Source: JALYJG01 sp033763555 | GTDB lineage: Bacteria > Pseudomonadota > Alphaproteobacteria > UBA9219 | Assembly: GCA_033763555.1 (NCBI GenBank) | Contig: JANRKK010000020.1 | Span: forward strand, 1-48,835 | Reading direction: 5' to 3' | DNA: 48,835 nucleotides | Shown: one piece after another, positions 32,445 to 40,958 of the stretch | How positions within the stretch are numbered: the first letter of the stretch is position 1 | How the letters are laid out: every line of letters starts with the position of its first letter | The notes under the pieces: model-generated | Seen by the model: the letters and a program-made list of their open reading frames with translations, nothing else | The model's database searches: none | Told to the model about the DNA's origin: nothing | Translations under genes and position numbers: made by a program

Positions 32445-33692
32445 ATGGCAAAGACTTCTTCTCTTACGCGCACCATCATCATCTGCGCGCTCGGTTATTT
32501 CATCGATGTCTTTGACATCCAGCTTTTTGCCGTTCTGCGCGTCCCCAGCCTCACCGAAATGGGCGTCACCGCTGAAAGGCTGCCCGTTATTTCCGGTTAC
32601 ATCCTGAACGCCCAAATGCTGGGCATGATCACTGGCGCTTTCCTATGGGGATGGCTGGGCGACCGCTTTGGTCGCTTGAAGGCTCTATATGGCTCAATCC
32701 TGATTTACTCGCTCGGCACTTTGGCCTGCAGCCTGGCGCAAACGCCGCTCGATTACGGTATCTTGCGTTTCGTTACAGGTTTCGGCTTGGCCGGAGAGAC
32801 AGGCGCCGCCATCACCCTGATTGCCGAAATGATGTCGCCACAGAAGCGCGGCTGGGGCATCACACTTGTTGCCGGAATTGGCTTCCTCGGCCCTGTCGCA
32901 GCGGTGCTGATCTCATGGTTTGTCGAATGGCGTACAACCTATGTCATCGCTGGAATTCTGGGACTGGCACTGCTGATATTGCGCATGAATTTAACAGAAC
33001 CCGCTCTGTTCCAAAAAATCAGCCGCAGTCTGGACACGCGCGGCTCCTTGAAAATTCTTATGCAGCCCAAGCAGGCTTTACTGTTTATCTACTGCCTCTT
33101 GATGGGCTTGCCCCTCATGTACAGTTGGAGCCTACTTAATTTCTTCTCTATGGAATTCAGCAAGGCGACTTTGGCACCCGATCAAGCCTTCAATCAGAAG
33201 CTCTGCCTTTTGATTTTCTACATCGGCACCAGCCTTGGTGATTTTATCAGCGGCGCCATAAGTCAAATATGGAAAAGCCGCCGCAAAACACTTGCCCTTC
33301 TTTTTGTCATAGGAGCTGTTGTCGGGTTGGGCTTTTTGATACTGGGACCTTCGGCACAATACACAACCACGGCTTTCTACATTATTTATTTTATCCTCGG
33401 CATTGTAGGCGGCGGCTGGGTTCTCATGGCTACAGTCTTTTCCGAGCATTTCGGCACCAATATTCGTGCCACAACATCCATAACACTGACAAATCTTGTG
33501 CGCGGCTGCACAATTCCAATGTTGTTTGCCTTTGAATGGCTTCGCGGAATAATGAGCATAACGCACGCAGCTATCGTGATTGGCGCCGTCTTCTATGCGC
33601 TTGCTTTCCTCGCCCTCAGCCAGCTCAAGGAAACGCATGGGCTTGATCTCGACTATGTCGAGGACATCAAAAAAGTCCGGGCGAAGGCGTAA
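32445..33692 (+). CDS. Major facilitator superfamily transporter
   Basis: 415 aa with about twelve membrane helices. The MFS signature between helices 2 and 3 reads GWLGDRFGRLKALYG; a second EMMSPQKRG loop motif occurs between helices 4 and 5. The sequence resembles the metabolite:H+ symporter branch (sugar or organic acid carriers), but the substrate cannot be told. It follows the YdcF-type gene by 16 bases and precedes yebC by two, so it may be part of a longer transcript. Confidence 0.88.
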   Translation: MAKTSSLTRTIIICALGYFIDVFDIQLFAVLRVPSLTEMGVTAERLPVISGYILNAQMLGMITGAFLWGWLGDRFGRLKALYGSILIYSLGTLACSLAQTPLDYGILRFVTGFGLAGETGAAITLIAEMMSPQKRGWGITLVAGIGFLGPVAAVLISWFVEWRTTYVIAGILGLALLILRMNLTEPALFQKISRSLDTRGSLKILMQPKQALLFIYCLLMGLPLMYSWSLLNFFSMEFSKATLAPDQAFNQKLCLLIFYIGTSLGDFISGAISQIWKSRRKTLALLFVIGAVVGLGFLILGPSAQYTTTAFYIIYFILGIVGGGWVLMATVFSEHFGTNIRATTSITLTNLVRGCTIPMLFAFEWLRGIMSITHAAIVIGAVFYALAFLALSQLKETHGLDLDYVEDIKKVRAKA

Positions 33693-33694
33693 TC

Positions 33695-34447
33695 ATGGCA
33701 GGCCACTCTCAGTTCAAGAATATCATGCATCGCAAAGGCGCGGTGGATGCCAAGCGTGCGAAACTTTTTAACAAGATCGGCCGCGAAATTTCGGTCGCCT
33801 GCAGACAGGGTGTACCGGATCCGGATGCCAACCCACGCCTGCGCTCGGCCATCACGGAAGCGCGCAAAAACAACATGCCGCGCGACCGGATTGAGCGCGC
33901 CATGAAATCGGCCATGCCGGGAGCCAATGATGCAGCTAACTACGAAGAAATACGTTATGAAGGCTATGGCCCCGGCGGATGCGCCCTGATTGTCGAGGCC
34001 CTTACGGATAATCGCAATCGCACGGCACCCGAACTCCGCACTGCCTTTTCCAAATTCGGCGGCACACTGGGCGAAAGCGGCTCGGTCGCCTTTATGTTCA
34101 GCCGTGTCGGCGAAATTATTTTTCCGGCAAAAACGGCTTCTGCCGATGCCATGCTGGAAGCTGTGATTGAAGCCGGGGGCGAAAATGTCGAATCCGGCCC
34201 GGAACGCCATGAAATTACCACAAGCGTCGAGGATTTTGGCCCGGTACGGAGTACGCTGGAAGCCAAATTCGGCGAACCGGAAAGCGCCAAGCTTGTCTGG
34301 AAACCGCAAACGCTCGCACCTGTTACAGGTGAAGCTGCGCAAAATCTGGTTAAGCTGCTCGAGGTTCTGGAAGATAATGACGATGTGCAGAATGTTACCG
34401 GAAATTTCGATATTGAAGAAAGTGAACTGGCGCGTCTCGCCGGATAA
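33695..34447 (+). CDS. yebC: YebC/PmpR family translation/transcription regulator
   Basis: 250 aa, usual length. The family N-terminus AGHSQFKNIMHRKGAVDAKR is intact, followed by IRYEGYGPGGCALIVEALTDN (GYGPGG motif) and NVTGNFDI near the C-terminus. YebC proteins have been described as DNA-binding regulators and as factors that relieve ribosome stalling. AAGG lies about 8 bases before the ATG. In many bacteria yebC precedes ruvC; here a HisA-like gene follows. Confidence 0.96.
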   Translation: MAGHSQFKNIMHRKGAVDAKRAKLFNKIGREISVACRQGVPDPDANPRLRSAITEARKNNMPRDRIERAMKSAMPGANDAANYEEIRYEGYGPGGCALIVEALTDNRNRTAPELRTAFSKFGGTLGESGSVAFMFSRVGEIIFPAKTASADAMLEAVIEAGGENVESGPERHEITTSVEDFGPVRSTLEAKFGEPESAKLVWKPQTLAPVTGEAAQNLVKLLEVLEDNDDVQNVTGNFDIEESELARLAG

Positions 34448-34456
34448 TCGACAATC

Positions 34457-35188
34457 ATGATCCTTTACCCCTCCATCCATATCAAGGACGGCATTGTCGT
34501 GCGACTGACCCGCGGCGCGGGCGACCTCGACGAAGCCGAAATTCTTGACACCGACCCCATCGCGCGCGCGATGCAGTTCGAGGTACAAAAATTCCCGTGG
34601 CTGCATGTTGTCGATCTCAACGGCGCGTTCGAGGGCAAACCTGTGAATGTGGAGACGGTCGAAAAAATCCTCAAAAATGTGAGAATCCCGGTTCAATTGA
34701 GCGGCGGCATCCGCAACCTGAAAACCATCGAGAGCTGGATTGAAAAAGGCGTGTCGCGCATTGTGTTGACAACCGCTGCCGTCAACAATCCTGATATGGT
34801 TCGCGAAGCCTGCCGTTTTTTCCCTGATAAAATCGCCGTAAAAATCGACTCGCGCAGCGGCTATGTCATCGGCACGGGCTGGAAGAAAATCTCTTCTACC
34901 AAAGCACTTGATCTGGCCTTGCGTGCCGAGGATGCCGGGGCCTGCGCCCTGATCTATGCCGACATCAACCGCGATGGCGCCCTTGGCGATATCAATATGG
35001 AAGCCATTATCGACCTCGCTTTCGCCCTGAATATTCCCGTTATCGCCTCAGGCGGCGTTAATTCCCTGCAGGATTTACAGGCGCTGAAATCCCATGCCAA
35101 AGCGGGAGTCGCGGGACTTATTCTCGGCGGCGCTCTCTATAATGGCAGGATAAAGGCCGAAGAAGCGCTGGCTTTGGCGGCAGCTTGA
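34457..35188 (+). CDS. hisA: HisA-like (beta/alpha)8-barrel protein with altered active site
   Basis: 243 aa and full barrel length. Overall sequence matches HisA, the isomerase of step four in histidine synthesis: WLHVVDLNGAFEGKPVN, PVQLSGGIR, VIASGGVNSLQDL. However, position 8, the catalytic Asp in the PAIDL motif of known HisA enzymes, is His (PSIHIKDG), and the residue at 168, normally Thr (YTDI), is Ala (YADI). The second catalytic Asp is kept (Asp131). The codons are unambiguous (CAT, GCC). Other his genes that usually flank hisA (hisH, hisF, hisE) are missing here, though the HIT gene that often ends the cluster is present. It may be a paralogue with another role; the true hisA could be elsewhere. 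Confidence 0.75.
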   Translation: MILYPSIHIKDGIVVRLTRGAGDLDEAEILDTDPIARAMQFEVQKFPWLHVVDLNGAFEGKPVNVETVEKILKNVRIPVQLSGGIRNLKTIESWIEKGVSRIVLTTAAVNNPDMVREACRFFPDKIAVKIDSRSGYVIGTGWKKISSTKALDLALRAEDAGACALIYADINRDGALGDINMEAIIDLAFALNIPVIASGGVNSLQDLQALKSHAKAGVAGLILGGALYNGRIKAEEALALAAA

Positions 35189-35218
35189 TTTTTTCTGTTC
35201 CTTACGGAATAAAAAGAT

Positions 35219-35584
35219 ATGTCCTATGATCCCAACAACGTCTTCGCCAAGATTTTGCGCGGTGAGATTCCGTGCAAAAAAATCTACGAGGATGATTACG
35301 CACTGGCCTTTCCCGACATCAACCCAAAGGCGCCAACGCATATTCTGGTTATTCCCAAAGGTCCCTACCTCACCCATAATGATTTCACGCAGAACGCCAG
35401 CGACGAAGAGATCATGGGCTTTGAACGCGCCATCGGCAAAGTGGCGCAGATGGCCGGGGTGGCGGAAACAGGTTACCGCCTGATTTCAAATTGCGGGCTC
35501 AACGCGCATCAGGAAGTGCCACATTACCATGTGCACATTCTCGGCGGACGCGCCCTGGGGCCGATGCTGGCAGAGAAAAAGTAA
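35219..35584 (+). CDS. HIT family (HinT-like) nucleotide-binding protein
   Basis: 121 aa. The histidine triad HYHVHIL uses His102, His104 and His106; the N-terminus VFAKILRGEIPCKKIYED is typical of HinT, which hydrolyses purine nucleoside phosphoramidates. It lies 30 bases after the HisA-like gene, as in alphaproteobacterial his clusters that end in a HIT gene. It converges on the aldolase gene with a five-base gap. Confidence 0.93.
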   Translation: MSYDPNNVFAKILRGEIPCKKIYEDDYALAFPDINPKAPTHILVIPKGPYLTHNDFTQNASDEEIMGFERAIGKVAQMAGVAETGYRLISNCGLNAHQEVPHYHVHILGGRALGPMLAEKK

Positions 35585-35589
35585 AGCGC

Positions 35590-36519
35590 TTACGCCTTAC
35601 CCTTATAAATCTCAACCAAATCATCCAGCAATTTCATGCCCTGCTCACGCGGGCGCTGGAAGCAGTTGCGGCCGATGATGGAGCCATTGCCGCCCCCGGC
35701 ATGAATGGCGCGGGCGTCATCCAAAACGCCTTCTTCACCTTTGGTCGCGCCACCCGAGAAAACAACAAGGCGGCGGCCATTGAAGCAGCATTGCACAACG
35801 TGCTTCACACGCTCAGCCAGCGTGCTTATGGGAATTTTCTTTTCCTCATAGATTTTCTTGGCTTCCTTGTTTTCCAGGAAAGCCGTCGGCAATTTCACCT
35901 TGATGATGTTCGCGCCCAGCAAGGCCGCCATATGCGCCCCATAGGCGATCACGTCGACTGCCAACTCACCATCTTTCGAGATTTCGCCGCCACGCGGATA
36001 AGACCAAATGACAACGGCAAGGCCTTTCGACTTCGCCTCGCGGGACAGTTCGCGAATTTCCTCGAACTGGTTGTACATGGCATCCGAGCCCGGATAGATC
36101 GTGAAGCCGATCGCCGAGCAACCGAGATGCAAGGCATCCTGAACACTGCTGGTCACGGCCTGATCCGCATTCTCTTTCTGGCGCGAGAGGCTGTTGGCGC
36201 TGTTCATTTTCAGAATTGTCGGAATGCAACCCGCAAAAGTTTCCGACCCGGCGGCCAGAAAACCAAGAGGAGCCGCATAGGCGCTCAGCCCGGCATCAAC
36301 CGCCATTTGCAAATGATAGTGCGGGTCATAGGCGTCAGGATTCATGCCGAAACTGCGTGCCGGGCCGTGCTCAAATCCCTGATCGACAGGTAAAATCACC
36401 ATACGGCCCGTGCCACCCAGACGACCAGCCATCAGCATGCGGGCCAGATTAGCCTTGGTTCCCGGCGTTTCGCCTTCATACCAATCCAGAATTTCCCGAA
36501 CGCGGTTTGACATTTTCAT
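35590..36519 (-). CDS. fbaB: Class I fructose-bisphosphate aldolase, DhnA/FbaB type
   Basis: 309 aa. The barrel sequence with ILPVDQGFEHGP near residue 40, IIKVKLPT containing the Schiff-base Lys near residue 205, VVFSGGATKG and GGNGSIIGRNCFQR is that of DhnA-type (archaeal-type) class I aldolases. The reaction joins or splits fructose-1,6-bisphosphate. It is unrelated in sequence to the metal-dependent class II enzyme. The ATG at 36519 is preceded by GGAG ten bases upstream; a TTG nine bases before is less likely. Confidence 0.92.
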   Translation of the reverse strand: MKMSNRVREILDWYEGETPGTKANLARMLMAGRLGGTGRMVILPVDQGFEHGPARSFGMNPDAYDPHYHLQMAVDAGLSAYAAPLGFLAAGSETFAGCIPTILKMNSANSLSRQKENADQAVTSSVQDALHLGCSAIGFTIYPGSDAMYNQFEEIRELSREAKSKGLAVVIWSYPRGGEISKDGELAVDVIAYGAHMAALLGANIIKVKLPTAFLENKEAKKIYEEKKIPISTLAERVKHVVQCCFNGRRLVVFSGGATKGEEGVLDDARAIHAGGGNGSIIGRNCFQRPREQGMKLLDDLVEIYKGKA

Positions 36520-36554
36520 AGGGTGCAAACTCCATGCAAAGCTTCAATATCAGG

Positions 36555-36574
36555 GACTTCTGATAACGGAAGTC
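36555..36574. repeat. Inverted repeat between the aldolase and pilin-like genes
   Basis: GACTTC-N8-GAAGTC, followed by TTTT on the plus strand. It lies 36 bases ahead of the divergent aldolase start. No gene upstream on the plus strand needs a terminator, so an operator is as likely as a hairpin. Confidence 0.35.
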
Positions 36575-36633
36575 TTTTGCTTTGTCCAATCGCATGAATA
36601 GGCTTAAGGTACGCGCCAAGAGGCTGATTCCCC

Positions 36634-37266
36634 ATGTCCCTACGCTCCCGCCTTTCTTCTGAATCCGGCATCGCCATCGGCCCGATTTTGTTTGTTATCG
36701 CGCTGCTGGCCATTCTGGCTGTCGCGGTTTCGTCCGGTATCGGCGATTTCGGCACCGTCGGCGTCAGTGACCGCGTGACGGCAGACATTATCAGCCAGGC
36801 AAACCTCGTCCGCGCCAAGATCAACGAATGCAACATCAAATACGGCACCAACGCCAATTATGATGGCTACCCCAGCTCAGACACGGATGATGGAACCTTG
36901 GTATCCGCTCTGGAATGCCAAGGTGATCCGGTGGGCCTAAAAGGTCTTTGGACGGGCCAGCGCGCCGCGAACCTGCCGCCCCCGACATCCGGTTTCAGCC
37001 CTTGGTACTACATCAACACGAACGGCTCGGGTCTTGGCGGTACGGCAGACGGCGGGCGATGCATCTGGACGCAACCGACGATCAGCAACCCTAAGGAAAA
37101 TCCCGGTCTCGTGGCGGGGTTGAAGAAAGCCGCCGGAAAATTCAGCAATGGGACCACCTACAGCGCCAACAATGAAGTGATTTATGATCCCGCCAGCGAT
37201 TCCCAGAAATTTGTGCTGTGGATCACCCTGCCGACAGGCACAGCGGATGCGCACTGCCTGCCCTAA
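36634..37266 (+). CDS. Type IV pilin-like / pseudopilin-like protein
   Basis: 210 aa. A short basic leader (residues 1-12, ending SESG) precedes a 22-residue hydrophobic helix (13-34, IAIGPILFVIALLAILAVAV), as in class III-type signal peptides cut by prepilin peptidase. The Glu at position 5 of mature type IV pilins is absent; a Pro stands there. The remaining part is Gly/Asn/Ser-rich with four Cys (two possible disulfides) and looks secreted. I do not recognise an assigned family. GAGG lies ten bases ahead of the ATG. Nineteen bases downstream is an A24 prepilin peptidase gene, which supports the assignment. Confidence 0.65.
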   Translation: MSLRSRLSSESGIAIGPILFVIALLAILAVAVSSGIGDFGTVGVSDRVTADIISQANLVRAKINECNIKYGTNANYDGYPSSDTDDGTLVSALECQGDPVGLKGLWTGQRAANLPPPTSGFSPWYYINTNGSGLGGTADGGRCIWTQPTISNPKENPGLVAGLKKAAGKFSNGTTYSANNEVIYDPASDSQKFVLWITLPTGTADAHCLP

Positions 37267-37285
37267 GTCCGGTATTTTCTGAATT

Positions 37286-37843
37286 ATGCTCTCCAGCCTC
37301 CCTTTCGATGAATATGTACCCGGCGTCATCAAGTATATTGCCGCACGTTCCGTGCTGGATCTTCCGCCAGAAGCTTGGTGGGTGCCTGCCCTTGTTTTTT
37401 TAATTCTGGTGGCTGCCGCAGCGATTGATGCGATCAAGGCGATTGTGCCGGATGCTTTGATATTTGTCGGGCTGCTGGCCCTTACGGCCCTGCAGGGCCT
37501 TTATGTTTCATGGCCCTTCGCAGGTGAGCATTTAAGGCTGGCCGTTATTGCCGGGCTCAGCCTGTGGGCCATTAATCATTTGTGGTTCTTGGCCTTTAAA
37601 CATGATGCGCTCGGGATGGGCGACGCCAAATGGACGATGTTGGCCATTGCGTGCTTCGGCCTGTCGCCTGTTGTGTTCGCCTGGGGCTTCGGCGCCTGCC
37701 TGGCTGTGTTGTGGATGGGCAGCCTGAGTCTGGTGCGCTACAAAATCACGCGCGTCTATTTCGCGCCTTTCTTATTGCTGGGCCTGATGGCAGGAATTTA
37801 CTGGCTGAGACTGAAAAATTTCAGCGTGTCTTTTACATTTTGA
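37286..37843 (+). CDS. A24-family prepilin peptidase (CpaA/TadV-like)
   Basis: 185 aa, five or six membrane helices. The two catalytic Asp residues of the A24 family are seen: Asp48 at the start of the DxxKxxVPD block and Asp113 in GMGDAK. The short form without the N-terminal methylase domain resembles CpaA/TadV, the peptidase of Tad/Flp pili. The substrate is probably the pilin-like protein encoded just upstream. The start has no good ribosome-binding site. The 3' end overlaps the convergent unknown gene by 11 bases. Confidence 0.78.
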   Translation: MLSSLPFDEYVPGVIKYIAARSVLDLPPEAWWVPALVFLILVAAAAIDAIKAIVPDALIFVGLLALTALQGLYVSWPFAGEHLRLAVIAGLSLWAINHLWFLAFKHDALGMGDAKWTMLAIACFGLSPVVFAWGFGACLAVLWMGSLSLVRYKITRVYFAPFLLLGLMAGIYWLRLKNFSVSFTF

Positions 37844-38537
37844 GAGATGGCCTACCTGAACGGGAAGCTGACGTTACAACTTCATAATTCTTTGCGATTT
37901 GAATAATTCTTGTGATCACATCATCGTGTATGCCAGAAAACTCTTCTCCCATAAGTTTAAGAATGGCAACATTCGTGGGACAAAAGAATCCGTATTTATG
38001 GCCTTCTTGATCAGCCCAACCGCGAAACAATGCAATTTGTCTGAATTCGCTTTCTAGGTTTTGATAGTCCGTATCATCTGGTTCGCTCCGTTTACTAAAC
38101 ATAACCATAAATACATTATGGACAGCACATACCCGTTCGCCTGCTGTATAAGCCGTACGGATAGCTTGAGATTCTGGATGATCAAATTGAAGAAAAGGGA
38201 TTTTTTGTTCGCTGGCCACCCGAGCACCAAAATACAGGGCAAAATATTCATAAAAACGGCGAAGTTTGGTGCGACTGTCGTTATCCAACTTATCTTCACC
38301 GACTGCTTTCCCATGACGCACGGCCAGACGCAAATGGCCCTTGCTGTGCGGCAATGACCGTATGATCGACTCCACTTCAGAAGCCATGGAGCCTTGAATG
38401 GTTTCAATTGCCGTAGCCAAATCATCCCAGGAATTTATGTCGACAGAGTCCAGTTCCGGAAATTGCGGCGTTTGTGGAATCCTGGGCGAATAGCGTGGTG
38501 GTTGAGAGCGCGGGTTCGGGCGGCGCGGCGAAGACAT
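37833..38537 (-). CDS. Hypothetical protein
   Basis: 234 aa, soluble. The first 30 residues are Pro/Arg/Ser-rich and probably unstructured; the rest is mixed helix and strand with three Cys. I recognise no domain. AAGGA lies 7 bases before the ATG. Codon use is more AT-rich than in neighbouring secF. The 104 bases between it and the end of secF contain nothing that I can assign. Confidence 0.7.
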   Translation of the reverse strand: MSSPRRPNPRSQPPRYSPRIPQTPQFPELDSVDINSWDDLATAIETIQGSMASEVESIIRSLPHSKGHLRLAVRHGKAVGEDKLDNDSRTKLRRFYEYFALYFGARVASEQKIPFLQFDHPESQAIRTAYTAGERVCAVHNVFMVMFSKRSEPDDTDYQNLESEFRQIALFRGWADQEGHKYGFFCPTNVAILKLMGEEFSGIHDDVITRIIQIAKNYEVVTSASRSGRPSLKM

Positions 38538-38641
38538 TATGATTTCCTTTTATATATTCAATTTTTAATGGCTTATTTTACAAAATTGGCGGCACATCAA
38601 CAAGGTAAAAGCCTTATGATTAATGCCTTCAATACAGGCAG

Positions 38642-39562
38642 TTAGCGGCCTTTTACTTTCTCCATCCTCTTCAAAGGCGGCATATAAAGCAGGAAGGCGG
38701 CGGCAACATAGATGGATGAATAGGTTCCAACCACGATGCCCCAAGTCAGCGCCGCTGAGAAATTGACAAGCACAGGCCCACCCATCAGCAATAAAGGCAG
38801 AAGCGCAAGCAGGGTCGTTCCGGCGGTCATGATCGTGCGCGAAAGCGTTTGATTGACAGCATCATTGATAATCACGCGTAAGTCAGTCGCCTTCTGTCTC
38901 CGCAGCGTTTCACGGATACGATCGAACACGACAACCGTATCATTGATGGAATAACCTGCGAGCGTCAGCAAGGCCGCCACGGACGTTAAATTAAAATCCA
39001 GTTGCAGCACGGCATAAAGCCCGACGGTTGTCAGCACATCGTGAAAAGTTGAGATCAGGGCGGCGATGCCAAACTGCCATTCAAACCGCACGCCGACATA
39101 GATGGAAATGGCGACCATCGCCAGAATTGTCGCCAGAATGCCCGCATGCAGCAATTCCTTTCCCACCGTGGGGCCGACCACTTCGACGCGGCGATATTCA
39201 TAACCTTCGCCGAGTTTGTCGCGTACAGCCTGCACCGCCTTCATCTGCGCATCCTCGGCACCTTCCTGCCGCTGGATACGGATGAGCACACCTGTGGGGC
39301 CGCCAAACTGCTGAAGTTCGACCTCGCCAAGGTCGAGCGTACCGATTTGCGCGCGCAACGCCGCGGCATCCACCGCCTGCTGCGCCTGCGCTTCAATCAG
39401 AATGCCACCCTTGAAATCGATACCGAGATTGAGGCCGTTTACGAACAAAGCCGCAATCGTGATGAGCATAAGCAGAATGGTTACGCCGAACGCCCACCAG
39501 CGCTTGGCAACGAAATCAATCTTCGTATCGGGCGGAATAAGATGAATGGGGCGGAGGAACAT
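38642..39562 (-). CDS. secF: Protein translocase subunit SecF
   Basis: 306 aa with six membrane helices. SecF works with SecD to pull preproteins through SecYEG using the proton gradient. The first periplasmic loop starts NLGIDFKGGILIEAQ, and the family motif AGYSINDTVVVFDRIRE in helix 4-5 is intact. The ATG at 39562 fits homologues; a reading from 39613 adds 17 residues without support. secD, almost always just upstream, is not here: a divergent small gene takes its place. Confidence 0.96.
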   Translation of the reverse strand: MFLRPIHLIPPDTKIDFVAKRWWAFGVTILLMLITIAALFVNGLNLGIDFKGGILIEAQAQQAVDAAALRAQIGTLDLGEVELQQFGGPTGVLIRIQRQEGAEDAQMKAVQAVRDKLGEGYEYRRVEVVGPTVGKELLHAGILATILAMVAISIYVGVRFEWQFGIAALISTFHDVLTTVGLYAVLQLDFNLTSVAALLTLAGYSINDTVVVFDRIRETLRRQKATDLRVIINDAVNQTLSRTIMTAGTTLLALLPLLLMGGPVLVNFSAALTWGIVVGTYSSIYVAAAFLLYMPPLKRMEKVKGR

Positions 39563-39657
39563 AATTGGAATCAGAAGGTTACAAGGGCGCTCTACATGGC
39601 ATATTGCGGGCAAAAGACAAGCGGTAAAAGCCCGAAAATTGTGTTATACTTCCAAAA

Positions 39658-40029
39658 ATGGATAGAAAATCATATTTGAGACGACTTACCGAGCGGCAAA
39701 AAAGAGTCCCGCGCGATGCCCTGCACCTCTCGGAAGTCTTGCTCCGGTACGCCACAGATCTAACCCGTAAGCATAAAGTTGCAATCCCTGCTCCGCGTTT
39801 GCGTGAATTAACCGCCGAGCGCCGATATGCCATGGTTCGGCAGGGAAAACGTCCGCCGCCACCCAGCCCGACACCCGCGCCTAGTAAACAGCGGAAAGGG
39901 TCTCCTGCCTTCGCACATGCTGCGCGCAGTCTGTCTGCAGCATTCATCGACAAATACCCACCGCCTCCGCGCCCGCAGATGGGTGGCTTGCCGGATAATC
40001 GGCCCTATCGCAATTATGATTTGGATTGA
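39658..40029 (+). CDS. Hypothetical small basic protein
   Basis: 123 aa, strongly basic, with a Pro-rich stretch around residues 63-75 and a PPPPRPQ segment near the C-terminus. No signal peptide or membrane helix, and no family that I recognise. A TATACT box ends eight bases before the ATG, which would fit a leaderless transcript. It ends three bases before the convergent solute-binding gene. Its coding status rests on reading-frame length and position only. Confidence 0.55.
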   Translation: MDRKSYLRRLTERQKRVPRDALHLSEVLLRYATDLTRKHKVAIPAPRLRELTAERRYAMVRQGKRPPPPSPTPAPSKQRKGSPAFAHAARSLSAAFIDKYPPPPRPQMGGLPDNRPYRNYDLD

Positions 40030-40032
40030 TTG

Positions 40033-40899
40033 CTAATAGGGCTTGAACTGGTTTTCCCTGTAGAAAAGCAAATTCGCCTTCTCGCCCATATGTTGCTTTA
40101 CAATATGGCCGATTGTGCCGTCCCGATCCATATCATCCAGCACAACATCAACCATGCCTTTGAGTGCTGTTTCATTCTGGTTGAATCCAACCGTTAGGGC
40201 ATAGACCAACGGCGGTTTACCGGGTGACAAATCTTTCAAGCTGCCAGGCGTATTCTGCAGAAACTTGTCGGCGGTTATATAGTCCTGAAACAAGGCATCG
40301 GCTTTACCCGTTGTGACCTGCAGGATTTCTTCACCAATTGTTTGATTTTGCGTAATGGCGGCCCGGCCTGCCTTAGGGAAGAAAGCATTTGCCATGGAAA
40401 TAGTGGCATCGCCCTCGATAACGGCGATCTTATATGTGGGATCATTCAAAGCATTCATGCGTCCATCAAAACGCGCATCATTGCCACGCACATAGACGCT
40501 GACAGGATCCCATACGACGGCGCGGGAGAAAATTGTGTTCGCAGCCCGGCTGCCTGCAGGCCAAAGCCCGGCGCAGAAGGCATCATAACGGCCCGTCATA
40601 AAACCAGAATTGATGTTGCCGTAACCGACTTCCTCAGCCCACTCAACTTTCAAGCCCAACCGCTTGGCTGCTTCCTCAAGAGTATCAAAAAATATTCCGC
40701 TGATCTTTTTATCAGCGCCAATAATAATGAACGGATCGTAGGCTGCATAGGCGCAGCGTAAAATTTTGGAAGATGTAACCCGTTCATAAGCTGGCTGACG
40801 TGCAGCGGATGTACTGCCGACAGATGTGTTTCCAGTTATTTTTATAACTCCGAAAGCAGCCAGAGCGGCGATAAGAATGGTAAGAAGAAGGTTTTTCAT
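40033..40899 (-). CDS. Family 3 extracellular solute-binding protein (paralogue 3)
   Basis: 288 aa. Signal or anchor helix at residues 1-20, then LRCAYAAYDPF, LEEAAKRLGLKVEWAEEV, RYDAFCAGLW and a second lobe with KADALFQDY: the same pattern as the paralogues at 22942 and 23854. Again no permease or ATPase is nearby. GGAG lies seven bases ahead of the chosen ATG, and one base from an ATG six bases upstream, which favours 40899. Probably a periplasmic amino-acid-type binding or sensing protein. Confidence 0.83.
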   Translation of the reverse strand: MKNLLLTILIAALAAFGVIKITGNTSVGSTSAARQPAYERVTSSKILRCAYAAYDPFIIIGADKKISGIFFDTLEEAAKRLGLKVEWAEEVGYGNINSGFMTGRYDAFCAGLWPAGSRAANTIFSRAVVWDPVSVYVRGNDARFDGRMNALNDPTYKIAVIEGDATISMANAFFPKAGRAAITQNQTIGEEILQVTTGKADALFQDYITADKFLQNTPGSLKDLSPGKPPLVYALTVGFNQNETALKGMVDVVLDDMDRDGTIGHIVKQHMGEKANLLFYRENQFKPY

Positions 40900-40958
40900 A
40901 ATCATGCTCCATATTCATAGAGCAGATTACTGCAGTTCTTGAAATGGTCAACTCAAAC

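Noticed and set aside
33653..34696. A 347-codon minus-strand frame opposite yebC
   Set aside because: yebC on the plus strand is certain, and the antisense product has no sensible motifs.
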